Source: Trichomonas tenax
Taxonomy: Eukaryota > Parabasalia > Trichomonadida > Trichomonadidae
Direction: 5' to 3'
NCBI GenBank assembly: GCA_023091735.1
Contig: JALKBU010000192.1
Span: 1-63,310, forward strand
Length of the DNA stretch: 63,310 nucleotides
This document shows, piece by piece, positions 20,078-30,222 of this stretch. The translations under genes and the position numbers were made by a program. Each line of letters opens with the position of its first letter. Positions within the stretch are counted from its first letter, which is position 1. The notes below the pieces were generated by a model that was not told the DNA's origin, searched no databases, and worked only from the letters and a program-made list of their open reading frames with translations.

Positions 20078-20214
20078 CTATTTTCTGTAGAATCAGATCG
20101 ATTTTGATACTTACGTTCTTTATAAACCAATATTTCTTCAATTTTTGGGTATTTTGGAGGTTCCTATATCTAAATGTTAAAGAAAAACATTTGGCCAAAC
20201 ACTAAAAAAATAAA

Positions 20215-21786
20215 ATGTTCCGATTTTTAAAATATGGGCCCTCTTCACACCGTGGAGAATCCGAAAAAGCAAAAAAAATGTCATCTAAGAGTTTGAATTC
20301 ATTACGATTAATTTTCAAAAGAGAGAAAAAAATTATCATGCTAAATTTATTCACATTACAATGCTTTAAATATTCGAACATATCATATTATCCGGGCAAC
20401 TGGACAGCGACTTATCTCAACAGGCACAACATTACAGTGAATTCGACGGGAAAATTCAAATTAGTTTTTGAGTTTGTTCAAAATATCTCAGGATATGAGA
20501 TAGTGCCTGCATGGGGCACTTTCTTCAACTCCTCAGAAGTCAAATTCGGAGCAACAAATCAAACATACGCTGTGTTTTTAAGGCCAAATCACACTTGCGT
20601 CATGATTCACATTGATTATCCAATCCAAGTCACGCTAAAAGACTACGTTGGAATTCTGAATAACATTGTCAACAAATATAATATGTCTAATCCTTTTGAT
20701 TCATTATATGAATTAAAAACAAACATTGATAAAGAACTTTTGGCTATAGAAAGCTCTCGGTCAAGGATTTTGCAGGTTGAATTCATCAACGAAACTAATC
20801 AAACACACGAATTTGCATTAGCAGAATCAATTTTGGGTAAATTTATTGTCACCGATGATATTAATCTGACGTTTGTCGGTAGTAAGTTCGATCTTATTAA
20901 GTTTTCTGTTGAAGGAAAGAAGTTTGGCGTTGTTGCTGGACTTTCTGCAGTTTTATTAACATATGCTTGGTATTCTCTTGCAAAGAATTTTGTAACGGAC
21001 GTCTCTATCATGCAACTTTCGATGTCATCGATAATTCTCAATGTAGGCACTGATTTTGGCTTTGCTTTGTTGATATTAGAAATCGGATTAACAGATTCAA
21101 GCTTCAGACGAGAATATATTATAATATTTACATGCATGGTGTTGGTGTATTTCATATTCCAAATGAGAATGATGGCTCTTCTTCTTAAATCAAACGGTAA
21201 TTTCGGTGATGGAGGTTGGGAAACAATTCACATCAAATTCTTCTCACAGATCACCGTTTTGATGTCAATTTCATCATTCGCCGTCTCACTTTGCCTCGAT
21301 ATGCCAATATTATTCTTACCATATGTTTACTCATATTTCATTCCACAAATCATATATTCAGCGCGTCATCCAGCATCTAAGAAGAAAGATAAGTGTTTTG
21401 TCATTCTTGTCACTATTGCGAGATTGATCCCACTTTGGTATTTCACCCTTTATCCACTTAATATTAATGGCACAACGTCATTAACAATTTGCATAGTTTT
21501 CACTATTTACACTGTTCTTCAAGCAGTTATAATTCTTCTTCAGAATAAGTTTGGAGGTGCTTTCTTCCTTCCAAAGAGTGCCAGACCACAAGTATTCGAT
21601 TATACTTCAGTGCACGTTGAGCCAGGAACTGAATGCTCTGTTTGCATGACAGAAATACTTGAAGGCGATGAAACGATGACAACACCATGCCAACACTCTT
21701 TCCACAAGGAATGCTTAACAAGGTGGATGGAGGAAAAGCTTGTTTGCCCAATGTGTAGGGCTGCGCTTCCACCAAATGTTGTTTAA
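20215..21786 (+). CDS. Membrane-spanning RING-H2 E3 ubiquitin ligase, Tul1/Dsc1-like, 523 aa
   Basis: A lumenal N-terminal half with many Asn-x-Ser/Thr sequons is followed by about seven hydrophobic segments from residue 235 on. The core has VYSYFIPQIIYSARHPASKK and IARLIPLWYFTLYPLN, which match the conserved transmembrane core of Golgi Tul1/Dsc1 and plant FLY ligases. The C-terminus is a RING-H2 domain (CSVCMTE, CQHSFHKECLTRWM, CPMC). In yeasts this ligase works in the Golgi/endosome Dsc complex for membrane-protein quality control. The ATG at 20215 gives a basic 41-residue leader; in-frame ATGs at 20278 and 20338 are alternatives, and the latter would start directly at a signal-peptide-like stretch. 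Confidence 0.75.
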   Translation: MFRFLKYGPSSHRGESEKAKKMSSKSLNSLRLIFKREKKIIMLNLFTLQCFKYSNISYYPGNWTATYLNRHNITVNSTGKFKLVFEFVQNISGYEIVPAWGTFFNSSEVKFGATNQTYAVFLRPNHTCVMIHIDYPIQVTLKDYVGILNNIVNKYNMSNPFDSLYELKTNIDKELLAIESSRSRILQVEFINETNQTHEFALAESILGKFIVTDDINLTFVGSKFDLIKFSVEGKKFGVVAGLSAVLLTYAWYSLAKNFVTDVSIMQLSMSSIILNVGTDFGFALLILEIGLTDSSFRREYIIIFTCMVLVYFIFQMRMMALLLKSNGNFGDGGWETIHIKFFSQITVLMSISSFAVSLCLDMPILFLPYVYSYFIPQIIYSARHPASKKKDKCFVILVTIARLIPLWYFTLYPLNINGTTSLTICIVFTIYTVLQAVIILLQNKFGGAFFLPKSARPQVFDYTSVHVEPGTECSVCMTEILEGDETMTTPCQHSFHKECLTRWMEEKLVCPMCRAALPPNVV

Positions 21787-22267
21787 TTTTACCTTTTGTT
21801 TTAAAATTTGTTTTAACTTTCTAACACTATATAAATTTCTTTTCCATAAACTCAATGATGTATTAAAGATCTATAAATATAATATTTATTCATGACAAAA
21901 ATGTCAATTATTTATTAGATATGACTGATAATCTTTGCTTCATTCTGGCGACAAAGTTATGTAATAAATTCAGAGAATGTTTTATTAAATGCTTGTTTTC
22001 TTCTATAAGCAGGAAGAGCCAGAAAAGAATATGATGAGTGAAATCATTCAAATGCCAAAGAAGCCTTCGGAATTAAAGATTAGAGATCATTGTAGCTGGG
22101 TTCAAAACAAATGCAAGTGATGAATTCTTCGCGCAAATCCAATGCGAAATCGAAGCTGAAATCCAGAGAATGTTCTACGGATGGCTCATCGGCTTCCAAA
22201 AGTACAATAGAACACAATCATTATTAAATTGGGTTCTTATAACTATATTTTTATGGATATTTTTACT
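21787..22267. other. Intergenic region with a decayed coding fragment
   Basis: From about 22090 to 22260 the plus strand reads a protein-like run (VAGFKTNASDEFFAQIQCEI, then EIQRMFYGWLIGFQKYNRT), preceded in another frame by EEPEKNMMSEIIQMPKKPSE. It has no start and lacks a recognisable family, so it is probably a pseudogene scrap. The remainder is AT-rich with nothing seen. Confidence 0.35.
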
Positions 22268-23122
22268 TTAGAAGAATGTGAAAGGAGAAATCCTTCCTCT
22301 GTTCTTGGCTTCTGGCCACTTCTTGATGAGGTTTGCACGCTTCTTTCCGGCCCACTCGAACATGATGCTTCCACCACCAACACAGAAAAGTGCTGATGTC
22401 CAAAGACCGCTGAAAATTGTGAAGCAAACCCATCCGAGAATTTCAAATGTGTAGTTCGGGCACGCGATTTGATCGAATAAGAATCCCTTTGGAAGGAAAT
22501 GCTCCTTGGATCCCTTTGGACGAAGACTTGCAAGGCTCACGTGGCAATACAAGTTCAAGCACTCGCATGTGAACCATAATGGGATTGCAATGAATTGATG
22601 AAGTTGAAGTGGACCTGCTGTTTGAGATTTGCGATAAAGATTGAAAATGATGACAGCTGTGAATGTCCAGTAGTAAACAACATTCCTGAGACTGTCCAAA
22701 ACTGGCATTGTTGGATGTGAGAATGTGTGAACAAAAATGCTTTCATAAGTTCTCTTGAAATAGTGCAATTCCCACATAATGATACCAGTTGTGAAGTATG
22801 AATTCCACTTAAGCTTTGGGCCTAATATTACAAGCAATAAAGGACAAATAACAAATGGGCCGATATACTCAAGTAAAAATGATGTTCTCCAGCCAATTTG
22901 TGGTCCCATATCCTTTACAATGAATTCTGTAGCATTTGTTGTTTGTATTTTAGTGTCTTCTGTGATTGGAACGTTTTCATCATCTTTCTTATAAACAATT
23001 CTTACACGTTTTCTAATAATCTTTGTCTCTCTGACTGCTTCATCGAATAGAATGGCTCCAAGACCATCTTCTGGGACTTCAACTTCAAAGGATTTCTCTT
23101 TGTAAGTGAGTTTTATCTTCAT
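22268..23122 (-). CDS. TECR: Very-long-chain enoyl-CoA reductase (TECR/Tsc13 family), 284 aa
   Basis: The first 85 residues form a ubiquitin-like fold seen in this family (MKIKLTYKEKSFEVEVPEDG). Then come several membrane segments and the signature ELHYFKRTYESIFVHTFSH, followed by LDSLRNVVYYW, and near the end FDQIACPNYTFEILGW, the conserved NADPH-binding/catalytic C-terminal region of steroid 5-alpha-reductase-like enzymes. It reduces trans-2-enoyl-CoA in the ER elongation cycle (or the related long-chain base pathway). The ATG at 23122 is preferred to an upstream GTG at 23134. The stop is followed by A, giving TAAA. Length is typical of the family (about 300 aa). Confidence 0.88.
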   Translation of the reverse strand: MKIKLTYKEKSFEVEVPEDGLGAILFDEAVRETKIIRKRVRIVYKKDDENVPITEDTKIQTTNATEFIVKDMGPQIGWRTSFLLEYIGPFVICPLLLVILGPKLKWNSYFTTGIIMWELHYFKRTYESIFVHTFSHPTMPVLDSLRNVVYYWTFTAVIIFNLYRKSQTAGPLQLHQFIAIPLWFTCECLNLYCHVSLASLRPKGSKEHFLPKGFLFDQIACPNYTFEILGWVCFTIFSGLWTSALFCVGGGSIMFEWAGKKRANLIKKWPEAKNRGRISPFTFF

Positions 23123-23246
23123 GAAAAATGTCACTTTTATGAAAACCTTATTTATTATAGACTTTTATTTTTATGCTATTTAAAGCTTTATTGCCGAATC
23201 AAATATTGAAATATATATTCATTGCATTTCATAGAATCATTTTATA

Positions 23247-23564
23247 TCAAAAATACACAGAACAAGCCATGAACAATATAGATTGAATTGACCTGTTCGC
23301 ATCTTCAAAATATGAAAGATGTAGAATTTTTTGGAGATGCAGATATGCTTCAATTGGGATTTTGAAATCAAAAACTGACACCACATCATTGACCTTCAAA
23401 TGAGTGTTATGTGGATCTCCTTTAACAAAATCAAATTGCATTGGTTGCTCTGCTGTAAATAGAGGGCTTTCATGGATTGATCGCAAGTAAAAAAGAAAAG
23501 TTTCTATTTTATCTTCTTTTTCGAGAGAATTGATATCAATCTCTTGAGGATGCAGTTCTTTCAT
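23247..23564 (-). CDS. Small hypothetical protein, 105 aa
   Basis: An ATG at 23564 opens a frame to 23247. Coding character extends about 15 codons upstream of that ATG in the same frame (WTKARKWFALIQD) until an in-frame TAA, so the original start may have been lost or the gene 5'-truncated. The product is helical with hydrophobic C-terminal part (ILFMACSVYF) but no clear membrane span. Not recognised. It lies between the TECR and HMG-box genes, all on the minus strand. Confidence 0.5.
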   Translation of the reverse strand: MKELHPQEIDINSLEKEDKIETFLFYLRSIHESPLFTAEQPMQFDFVKGDPHNTHLKVNDVVSVFDFKIPIEAYLHLQKILHLSYFEDANRSIQSILFMACSVYF

Positions 23565-23634
23565 ATCCTGTATTAATGCAAACCACTTTCTTGCTTTTGT
23601 CCATTAAACTTCACGAATTTTTCAAAAAAAATGA

Positions 23635-24204
23635 TTAGTTTTGGAAGCTGTGGATATCGTAAATCGAGTGGCCTTGATTTTCAGGATTCATTGGATTAGT
23701 CTGGGGCCTAATTCCATAAAATTCATTTTGTTGATCCATTTCATTATGATAATCATCCGGAATATCGGGCATATTTTGGGCCCTTATGTTATATTGTTCC
23801 TGTTCAGCTGGTGTTAACTCGTTCCAACTTCTTGCAACCATTTTTGTTGTGGCTCCAAATGAAACATCAGGATTTCTCTCTTGAAAGTTCGGCCTGACTT
23901 CTTTCATGTACAGATTATAGCCTGATTTTGGATTTGGACGCCTTTGTGGAATTGGATGTGGCGGATTTTTAGATGAACCGAGTCTTTTTGCGTTTAAAAA
24001 TACATCTAATGGATTGTATTCGACGTTGTTTGTTTCATTTTTGTGGTCTATTAAAGATACTTGAAATTGAGATATTCCTTCTGAATCAGCAACAGAAAGA
24101 TTTCGATTTGTCGATTTTTTGTCGTAAAAGAATCCATATATCGGGTTTGTTAAGTCTCTCGGAGAAATGTTTTCAATAACATTTTCACGATCCCAGCGAA
24201 ACAT
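23635..24204 (-). CDS. HMG-box protein, 189 aa
   Basis: Residues about 95-160 form an HMG box: RRPNPKSGYNLYMKEVRPNF, then ATTKMVARSWNELTPAEQEQ and YNIRAQ. The proline start, the aromatic residue at the first helix and the conserved W-x-x-L-x-x-x-E of helix 2 are all present. HMG boxes bind and bend DNA, so the protein is probably chromatin-associated or a transcription factor. The ATG at 24204 is chosen because the frame upstream of it (to 24282) is AT-rich and hydrophobic; an upstream start is not excluded. The C-terminal 30 residues are Asn/Gln/Pro-rich. Confidence 0.75.
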   Translation of the reverse strand: MFRWDRENVIENISPRDLTNPIYGFFYDKKSTNRNLSVADSEGISQFQVSLIDHKNETNNVEYNPLDVFLNAKRLGSSKNPPHPIPQRRPNPKSGYNLYMKEVRPNFQERNPDVSFGATTKMVARSWNELTPAEQEQYNIRAQNMPDIPDDYHNEMDQQNEFYGIRPQTNPMNPENQGHSIYDIHSFQN

Positions 24205-24295
24205 TAATAAAATATATATTTTTCTTATTGGAATCTCTGTAGAAACCCCCAAAGTTTTAATCATAACATATAACAACATCATAATACTAAATCTA

Positions 24296-24505
24296 TTTTT
24301 TCAAAAATAATTTATTTTCTATTTGAACAGCAAAACCGAAAATTTGTTTAGAAATAATATACTAAAAATCTATTTTCAAAACATTGAACAATGAAAAAGA
24401 AATAGATTTTTTCAAAAATTATATATGCCGCAAGAACGAAAAATTCATTTTGAAATAATACATCAAAAATCTATTCTCAAGATTACGAAGTCTGAAAATG
24501 AAAAA
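24296..24505. repeat. Diverged tandem repeat of about 100 bp, two copies
   Basis: 24351-24379 and 24452-24480 match closely (GAAATAATA, then AAAAATCTATT in both), and the flanking text (TTTTTTCAAAAAT, then a CCGAAAA/ACGAAAA segment) repeats with the same spacing of about 100 nt. AT-rich and noncoding. Confidence 0.5.
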
Positions 24506-24772
24506 AATGTTATATAATAAAAAATTAGTAGTTTTGAGCTTTTTTCTATTATTGAATATGTTTGATTTTGATTTTTATTAATGTTGATATACTTAATGAT
24601 CTCCAATTTTGCATATTAAAAAAACAACATTTAAATTATGAATTTGATACAATGTTTATTAGTAAAAAGTGAAATTATTGCCAAATGATATCTAAATATT
24701 AAATAAAATCGATGAGTTAGAAAAAAAATTGTTAACGAAAGAAGTTGTAACTGAAATTTTTTAAAAAATTAG

Positions 24773-27442
24773 ATGACGATCCTCTTAGACGACGAGGACG
24801 CACTATTCGATGCAGGATCGTTTACTCTTTATCACAATGGTACAGAGTATCACGTAGATCCAACTTTGTTTTTCAACTTTTCAAGAAAATTCGCAGCTTA
24901 CTTCCAAATTGTAACAAATAATCCACAAGTTGATCCAGAAACAGACAAAACACTTCCACTAGCGCTCTCTATCGAGACTGATTATGAAGAAAGCGCTTTT
25001 GCTACGTACATCGCGTGTTGCCAAATGAAGCCCATTGCTCCTTCTGGCATCATTCTTGTCGATCTGCTTGTTATCGCCGAAGATTGGGACTCACCAACAC
25101 TTATTTCTAAAATTGAATCACTTTTATCGTCAAAAGTTCCACCAAACGAGTTAGTAAGGCTTTTCGCAAAGAAATTACGCGAAGGACAGAAATCTCAGCG
25201 CTTGGAGAACATCATCTCAATGAATCTTCCAAGATTCATCGATGCACCGCTTTTCTCAACTCTTCCATTCGAAGTTATTGAGAGAATGATCGCTGCTTAT
25301 CCAGGAAAGTTAACACCAGCTCAGCTGATGAAGCTCTGCTACGCAGCTTCCGCCCAAGGTGGAATGGAATCGATCAAATTCGTGAAACGTTATTCATTCG
25401 ATAATATGAAACTCGACCAAATCAACGATCTTTGCGATACGTTCATGATCTGCCCATACAGGAGATTGCGTGATTTCTTCGCTGCTATGGGAAGATTGTT
25501 AGAACAGTTGAAGAACCCATTAAATGAGCACAAGACATTCAAGAACTCATGGGGTGCTGCTGATAACGGCACTGCTGATGATGCTTATGCGTTTTACAAG
25601 GAAGTTCAAGGCAGAAACAAGACAGGAAAGAGATCTGCGACAGAAGAGACATTTTTGAAGACAGCAGCGGACAGAGGTAACGCACCAGCCCAATTCGAGT
25701 ATGGTAAGATGCTTCTTGATCGCGCCAAGACACAAGATCAGGAAGATACAGCCATTGAATACCTTATCCAGGCAGCGGCTAAAGGCTTCAGTGAGGCAAT
25801 CCCTCTCCTTGAGCCATACTTCAACTTGAAAATGATTGATGTCAGCTGCCACCTTTATGTTTATTCTTCCTTATCATTGCAAATTGTTTTGCTCGGAATG
25901 AACAAAGATAACGTCAATCCAAGCTTGCAGTCAATTTTGGCGCTCAAGCTCAATGAGGATCCACAGAAGGTCTTACTCCTCGCACAGGACATCATGAAGG
26001 CTGTTCAGATTCGTCAGCGTAACCAGGAATTATACGCAAACCTTCTTAAGTCATTATCTGATGAACCAGGATATGAAGACCTCAAGCAACAGATTTTCTC
26101 ATTGATATTCGTTTCGCTCTTTAACCCACCACACCGCCAGCAGTTCATTTATCTCCGCTTCCTTTACTGCTGCCAGGTTCTTGGTGTCTACCAGGAATCA
26201 GAAATTGAAGGTGCTATCATGGACTTCGTAAGAACAAACGCTCCAATTTATGTTCAATCCTCACTCTTCGTTTACTACTGGTTCGCTCCAATGATCGAGC
26301 ACGCCAACGCTGATGTCTCCAGTTACTTGTTTATGAAGGCTTTGACAATCAAGAAAGGCATGTTCGGTGTTTACGATGAAATTATGCTTAACTTCAAGGC
26401 TCGGGTTCGTGTTATGAAGGAAACTGGATGGAAGGACTTCGATCAGGAACGTGCTAAGGAGTTCTATTCAGATCCACTCATTAATGCTATTGTTTATGAT
26501 GATCTTGCAGCTTTGAAGAAGATTGCTGAAGCTGACAAGTTCAAAGTCGACAGAAAGGTTCCAAACTATATTGTAGATATTGCTCCAACTCGTGAAGGCC
26601 CATCTTATGATGATGAGCTTTCTCTTATCCAGTATGCTGCCATGCAGGGTGCTAAGAGCTGCTTCTTATACTTGTTGAGAAGAGGTGCCTCCTTCCTTGA
26701 AGGCAATGACTCAACGTCTGCTGTTTGCGCTGCGTGCGGCCAGTGCAAGTTCATCTTATCTTTTATCACTGATATTGATACAAAGATGAGAGAAGAGATG
26801 TTGAGGATGGCAGGTAGATTTAATAACACATACTTGCTCATCCTTCTTCTTCAGAGCCCAATCAATATTGATGCTATGGATGCCAACAACTATACAGCAC
26901 TCCATATGGCTACAAGAGCACACAACAATGGTATTGTCAAGCTTCTCTGCAATGTTACGGGCATCAATGTTAACTGCGAGAGCGCTGACGGTTGCACACC
27001 ATTGCACTTCGCAGTTATCGGTGGAAAGGTCGAAACAGCCCAGATCCTTTGTGAAACACCAGGAATTGATGTCAATGCCATGGATAAGCATGGCTCCACT
27101 CCATTACACTATGCTGCATGGAACTGTGATGTCAACATGGTCAAATTCCTTATTGAGCTTCCAGAGATTGATGTTAATGTTCCAGGAAAGCTCCAGAGAA
27201 CTCCACTTCACGAAGCTGCAAAATGTGGCTTCCTCGAGATTGTCCGTGTTCTTGTCAAGGCGAGCGATATCGATTTGAACCCACTTGATAAGAGCGGAAG
27301 AACACCATATAGACTTGCAATGAAGAGGCACCAAGTTGATGTTGTTCAGTTCTTCAACTCTGTTGATGGTATTGAAAGTGATACAACACAAGTTACTGCT
27401 ATAGATACATTATCGAGTGGTCCATCAGAACCAGAATCCTAA
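24773..27442 (+). CDS. Ankyrin-repeat protein with Sel1-like repeat and BTB-like N-terminus, 889 aa
   Basis: Residues 1-120 (FTLYHNGTEYHVDPTLFFNF, then SRKFAAYF) resemble the BTB-like N-terminal module common in trichomonad and amoebozoan ankyrin proteins. Residues about 295-350 hold a Sel1-like pair (GNAPAQFEYGKML, YLIQAAAKGFSEA). A helical middle follows. From about 620 to the end there are six or more ankyrin repeats (for example NNYTALHMATRAHNNGIVKL, DGCTPLHFAVIGGKVETAQI, HGSTPLHYAAWN). No catalytic domain is seen, so a scaffold or adaptor role is likely. The stop is TAA followed by A. The large ankyrin families of trichomonads are known. Confidence 0.88.
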   Translation: MTILLDDEDALFDAGSFTLYHNGTEYHVDPTLFFNFSRKFAAYFQIVTNNPQVDPETDKTLPLALSIETDYEESAFATYIACCQMKPIAPSGIILVDLLVIAEDWDSPTLISKIESLLSSKVPPNELVRLFAKKLREGQKSQRLENIISMNLPRFIDAPLFSTLPFEVIERMIAAYPGKLTPAQLMKLCYAASAQGGMESIKFVKRYSFDNMKLDQINDLCDTFMICPYRRLRDFFAAMGRLLEQLKNPLNEHKTFKNSWGAADNGTADDAYAFYKEVQGRNKTGKRSATEETFLKTAADRGNAPAQFEYGKMLLDRAKTQDQEDTAIEYLIQAAAKGFSEAIPLLEPYFNLKMIDVSCHLYVYSSLSLQIVLLGMNKDNVNPSLQSILALKLNEDPQKVLLLAQDIMKAVQIRQRNQELYANLLKSLSDEPGYEDLKQQIFSLIFVSLFNPPHRQQFIYLRFLYCCQVLGVYQESEIEGAIMDFVRTNAPIYVQSSLFVYYWFAPMIEHANADVSSYLFMKALTIKKGMFGVYDEIMLNFKARVRVMKETGWKDFDQERAKEFYSDPLINAIVYDDLAALKKIAEADKFKVDRKVPNYIVDIAPTREGPSYDDELSLIQYAAMQGAKSCFLYLLRRGASFLEGNDSTSAVCAACGQCKFILSFITDIDTKMREEMLRMAGRFNNTYLLILLLQSPINIDAMDANNYTALHMATRAHNNGIVKLLCNVTGINVNCESADGCTPLHFAVIGGKVETAQILCETPGIDVNAMDKHGSTPLHYAAWNCDVNMVKFLIELPEIDVNVPGKLQRTPLHEAAKCGFLEIVRVLVKASDIDLNPLDKSGRTPYRLAMKRHQVDVVQFFNSVDGIESDTTQVTAIDTLSSGPSEPES

Positions 27443-28107
27443 AGATCATTCCTACACTCCGGTTTCTAATAAAGTATATTCGTTTGATTATGATTGAAAA
27501 AATATATTACTTATTTGGTTGCAATAGAATGCAACAACTTTATTTGCATTTTGTGTGAAGTGGTATCTCTAGTCTTAATAAACATTAGAATCACTTCCAA
27601 GAAACAATTGCAATTTCGAATTTTTTTACCCTTGGTTTTCGACCTTTTCACACTGAAAACCATGATTTAGGATATTCTCATCATGAAGAATGACTCACTG
27701 TGAATGATGAATTGCAACCATATGTAATGAGTCATTCTGTTTATTAAAAATTGATGTATTTCAGCATTTTTCTTGCTTCGATGCCATTATAATCATTCGT
27801 GAGCATTATCACAGAAATGCATTTAATGCTAAAATATGGATGTGCTCTTTTTGGACATGCGATGATTTTGCTGATTTACTGAAGTTGCAACCATATTCAT
27901 TAGTTACCCACATTATTATCACCCCCATTTTATAAACACTTTCCCTGCTTTATAAATACATAAAAGCAACCCCGTTATATTAATTATTGCCCCTTTTTAG
28001 TCATTGAATTTATTTTTTCTTTGATTAAACGATATAAATACAGCCTGTGTGATGATCTGCAACCAAAGATCGAATTTTGTAATAAAATCCGTTATTTTTT
28101 GTTTGAA
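27443..28107. other. Intergenic region with foldback element
   Basis: Contains the inverted repeat at 27687-27738 and further weak palindromic text at 27770-27900 (for example an ATGCATTTAATGC palindrome-like run). No gene seen. An in-frame extension of the downstream ankyrin-RING gene back to 28021 has no ATG. Confidence 0.5.
27687..27738. repeat. Inverted repeat with TGACTCA arms, copy 2
   Basis: Arms AGAATGACTCA (27687-27697) and TGAGTCATTCT (27728-27738) are perfect. The loop contains CAACCATATG. The hairpin at 10376-10442 has the same arms (AATGACTCA / TGAGTCATT), a CCATATG in the same half of its loop, and the same TCTG after the right arm. The two are therefore related elements. Confidence 0.65.
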
Positions 28108-30222
28108 ATGACGTCGCTCTTTGACTGTGCTGCAAAGGATGATGTTTTCACGATGAAAAAGCTTATCAACGCCGGTGCAGATATCAACAAAGCAAACAAA
28201 AACAACGAAACTCCACTCCACATTTCCGTTATTCACGGATTTGTGAAATCTACGAGACTTTTGATCTCCTGTGGTGCGGATCTCAACGTTAAAACAGCTC
28301 TATTCGAAGAAACGCCACTCCATGTGGCCGCTCAACAAAATAATCAAGATTTAATTAATCTTTTACTTGATGCAGGAGCGGATCCGAACATTAAAAACTG
28401 CGATGACGAAGGCCCAATCTTCACAGCAATCCGTTGGGGTAATCCAGAGGTCATTTCTCTGCTCGCTGACAGAGGTTGCATCTTAAACGACGTAAACAAG
28501 TTCGGACAGACACCGTACGGCGTCGCAACACACTTCCAGAGCCGTAAGTCTACGAAGGCTTTGGTTGACTGCGGCGTAACACCACAAATTTCAGGTGTTC
28601 CAAGTATCTTATCATTAGACAAGATGAACAAGCCTCTCGTCAATCTCAATGATAAGAATAAGGTCTTCGGGTACCGCCAGGCTCCTTCTGAGATCGCAGA
28701 GCTTTTCGAAATCGTTTCAGCAAATCAGAACAATCAGCTTCAGACGCAGCTCAAGAAAGGAGTCAGAATCAACGAAGTCGCCAACTTCAACAAGGAAACA
28801 CTGCTTCATTCCGCTGTTATGTATGGATCAACAGAATGTGTTGAACAACTCATTCAATGCGGCGCCTTAGTCAACGAGAAGACGGAGTTCGGACAGGAGT
28901 CTCCTCTCCACATTGCAATACGCGAAGGATTCTTCGAGATCTTCCATATTTTGATCCGCAATGGTGCCGATATCGAGTCAGAGAATGCTGATGGAGAAAC
29001 GCCGATTTTCCAGGCTGTTAAGGCCAACAGGATCGAGATGTTCCGTGTTTTGGCTCGCCGTGGTGCTGACGTCAATCACGCCAACGTTAGTGGACTCACA
29101 CCAATCAGCTTCGCTGTTCTCGCTTCAAACAAATTCCTCGTCGAAGCTTTGTTGTTCTACGGAGCAACACTTTCATCAGAACAGTTCAATCCATACATGT
29201 TCGCTTTCAAGGCCGGCGATGATGAGATTGCCGATATCATTTACGGAGAGAATCCAACGCTTGCCACAGAAACGCGTCTTCCATCCAACTTGTTTGCAAT
29301 CATTCGCGCAAACAACGCTCAGGAGCTTAAGTCACTTATTTCTCGTGGCTTCAGACTGGATTTGGTCGACACGCTTGAAGGCTCTCCACTCCATTGCGCT
29401 GCTCGCCATGATTCCCTCAACTGCGCCAAGCTTCTCATCGAGAGCGGTGCGGATGTCAATGTCATTGATGTCCAGAAGGGAGAAACACCATTCATGACAG
29501 CAATCGCGTCAGAATCAGAGCTCTGCACAATGGAATTCCTCCACAATCCAGATGCTGACCTCATCAACATCAGGAACAAGGACGGAGAGACATCCCTCTT
29601 CTACGCTGTCCGCCGCAACAACCTCAACCTTGTGATGGACCTCATCGGCAAAGGAGCAGAGATTAACACATTCAATACAACAGGTGTTACTCCGCTTTAC
29701 ATCGCTACAGGACTCAAGTTCACAAAGATTGCTCGCTACTTGGTTGACAACGGTGCTGATATCACATGCGAAGTCCACCAGTCACTCAAGCTCGCCCAGG
29801 ACATGAAGGATGTCGAGCTTGTCGAGTGTTTGTCGCAGAAACCAGTCACACGCGATAACTCGAGGACAGCACGCACAGACTTAAGACGTTCGAGACTCGG
29901 ATCAAGACTCTCAACAGCTACAGGTCAGCGCTGCACTACTGCCACACGCGATTCTGTTCTACCTACATCATTGAGTGACACCCTTGGCGCTAATACTCTT
30001 GGAAACACTTCACAGTTCGGAAGAGAAGATGTTTTCGCTCTGCCCGAGAATTTCCAGGAGGGACTTTGTGTTGTTTGCCAGAGAAACAAGGCAACACAGA
30101 AACTCATTCCATGTAATCATGTCTGCACTTGCCATGGCTGTATCAAGCAATTCATCGAAACACAGAGTCCTTGTCCATTCTGTGGACTTAAGTTCTACGC
30201 TACAAAGCCTGCTGGTGAATAA
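28108..30222 (+). CDS. Ankyrin-repeat protein with C-terminal RING finger, 704 aa
   Basis: The ATG at 28108 is followed at once by the first ankyrin repeat. About 12-14 repeats occupy residues 1-590 (for example NNETPLHISVIHGFVKSTRL, EETPLHVAAQQNNQDLINLL, DGETPIFQAVKANRIEMFRV). A Ser/Arg/Thr-rich linker (about 600-650) leads to a RING-like domain at the C-terminus: CVVCQRNKATQKLIPCNH, then CTCHGC and CPFCGLKF. This architecture suggests an E3 ubiquitin ligase that recruits substrates by its ankyrin solenoid. The RING is of the short type seen in IAP/MULAN proteins. The terminus is TAAATAAA, overlapping a poly(A)-like signal. Confidence 0.88.
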   Translation: MTSLFDCAAKDDVFTMKKLINAGADINKANKNNETPLHISVIHGFVKSTRLLISCGADLNVKTALFEETPLHVAAQQNNQDLINLLLDAGADPNIKNCDDEGPIFTAIRWGNPEVISLLADRGCILNDVNKFGQTPYGVATHFQSRKSTKALVDCGVTPQISGVPSILSLDKMNKPLVNLNDKNKVFGYRQAPSEIAELFEIVSANQNNQLQTQLKKGVRINEVANFNKETLLHSAVMYGSTECVEQLIQCGALVNEKTEFGQESPLHIAIREGFFEIFHILIRNGADIESENADGETPIFQAVKANRIEMFRVLARRGADVNHANVSGLTPISFAVLASNKFLVEALLFYGATLSSEQFNPYMFAFKAGDDEIADIIYGENPTLATETRLPSNLFAIIRANNAQELKSLISRGFRLDLVDTLEGSPLHCAARHDSLNCAKLLIESGADVNVIDVQKGETPFMTAIASESELCTMEFLHNPDADLINIRNKDGETSLFYAVRRNNLNLVMDLIGKGAEINTFNTTGVTPLYIATGLKFTKIARYLVDNGADITCEVHQSLKLAQDMKDVELVECLSQKPVTRDNSRTARTDLRRSRLGSRLSTATGQRCTTATRDSVLPTSLSDTLGANTLGNTSQFGREDVFALPENFQEGLCVVCQRNKATQKLIPCNHVCTCHGCIKQFIETQSPCPFCGLKFYATKPAGE

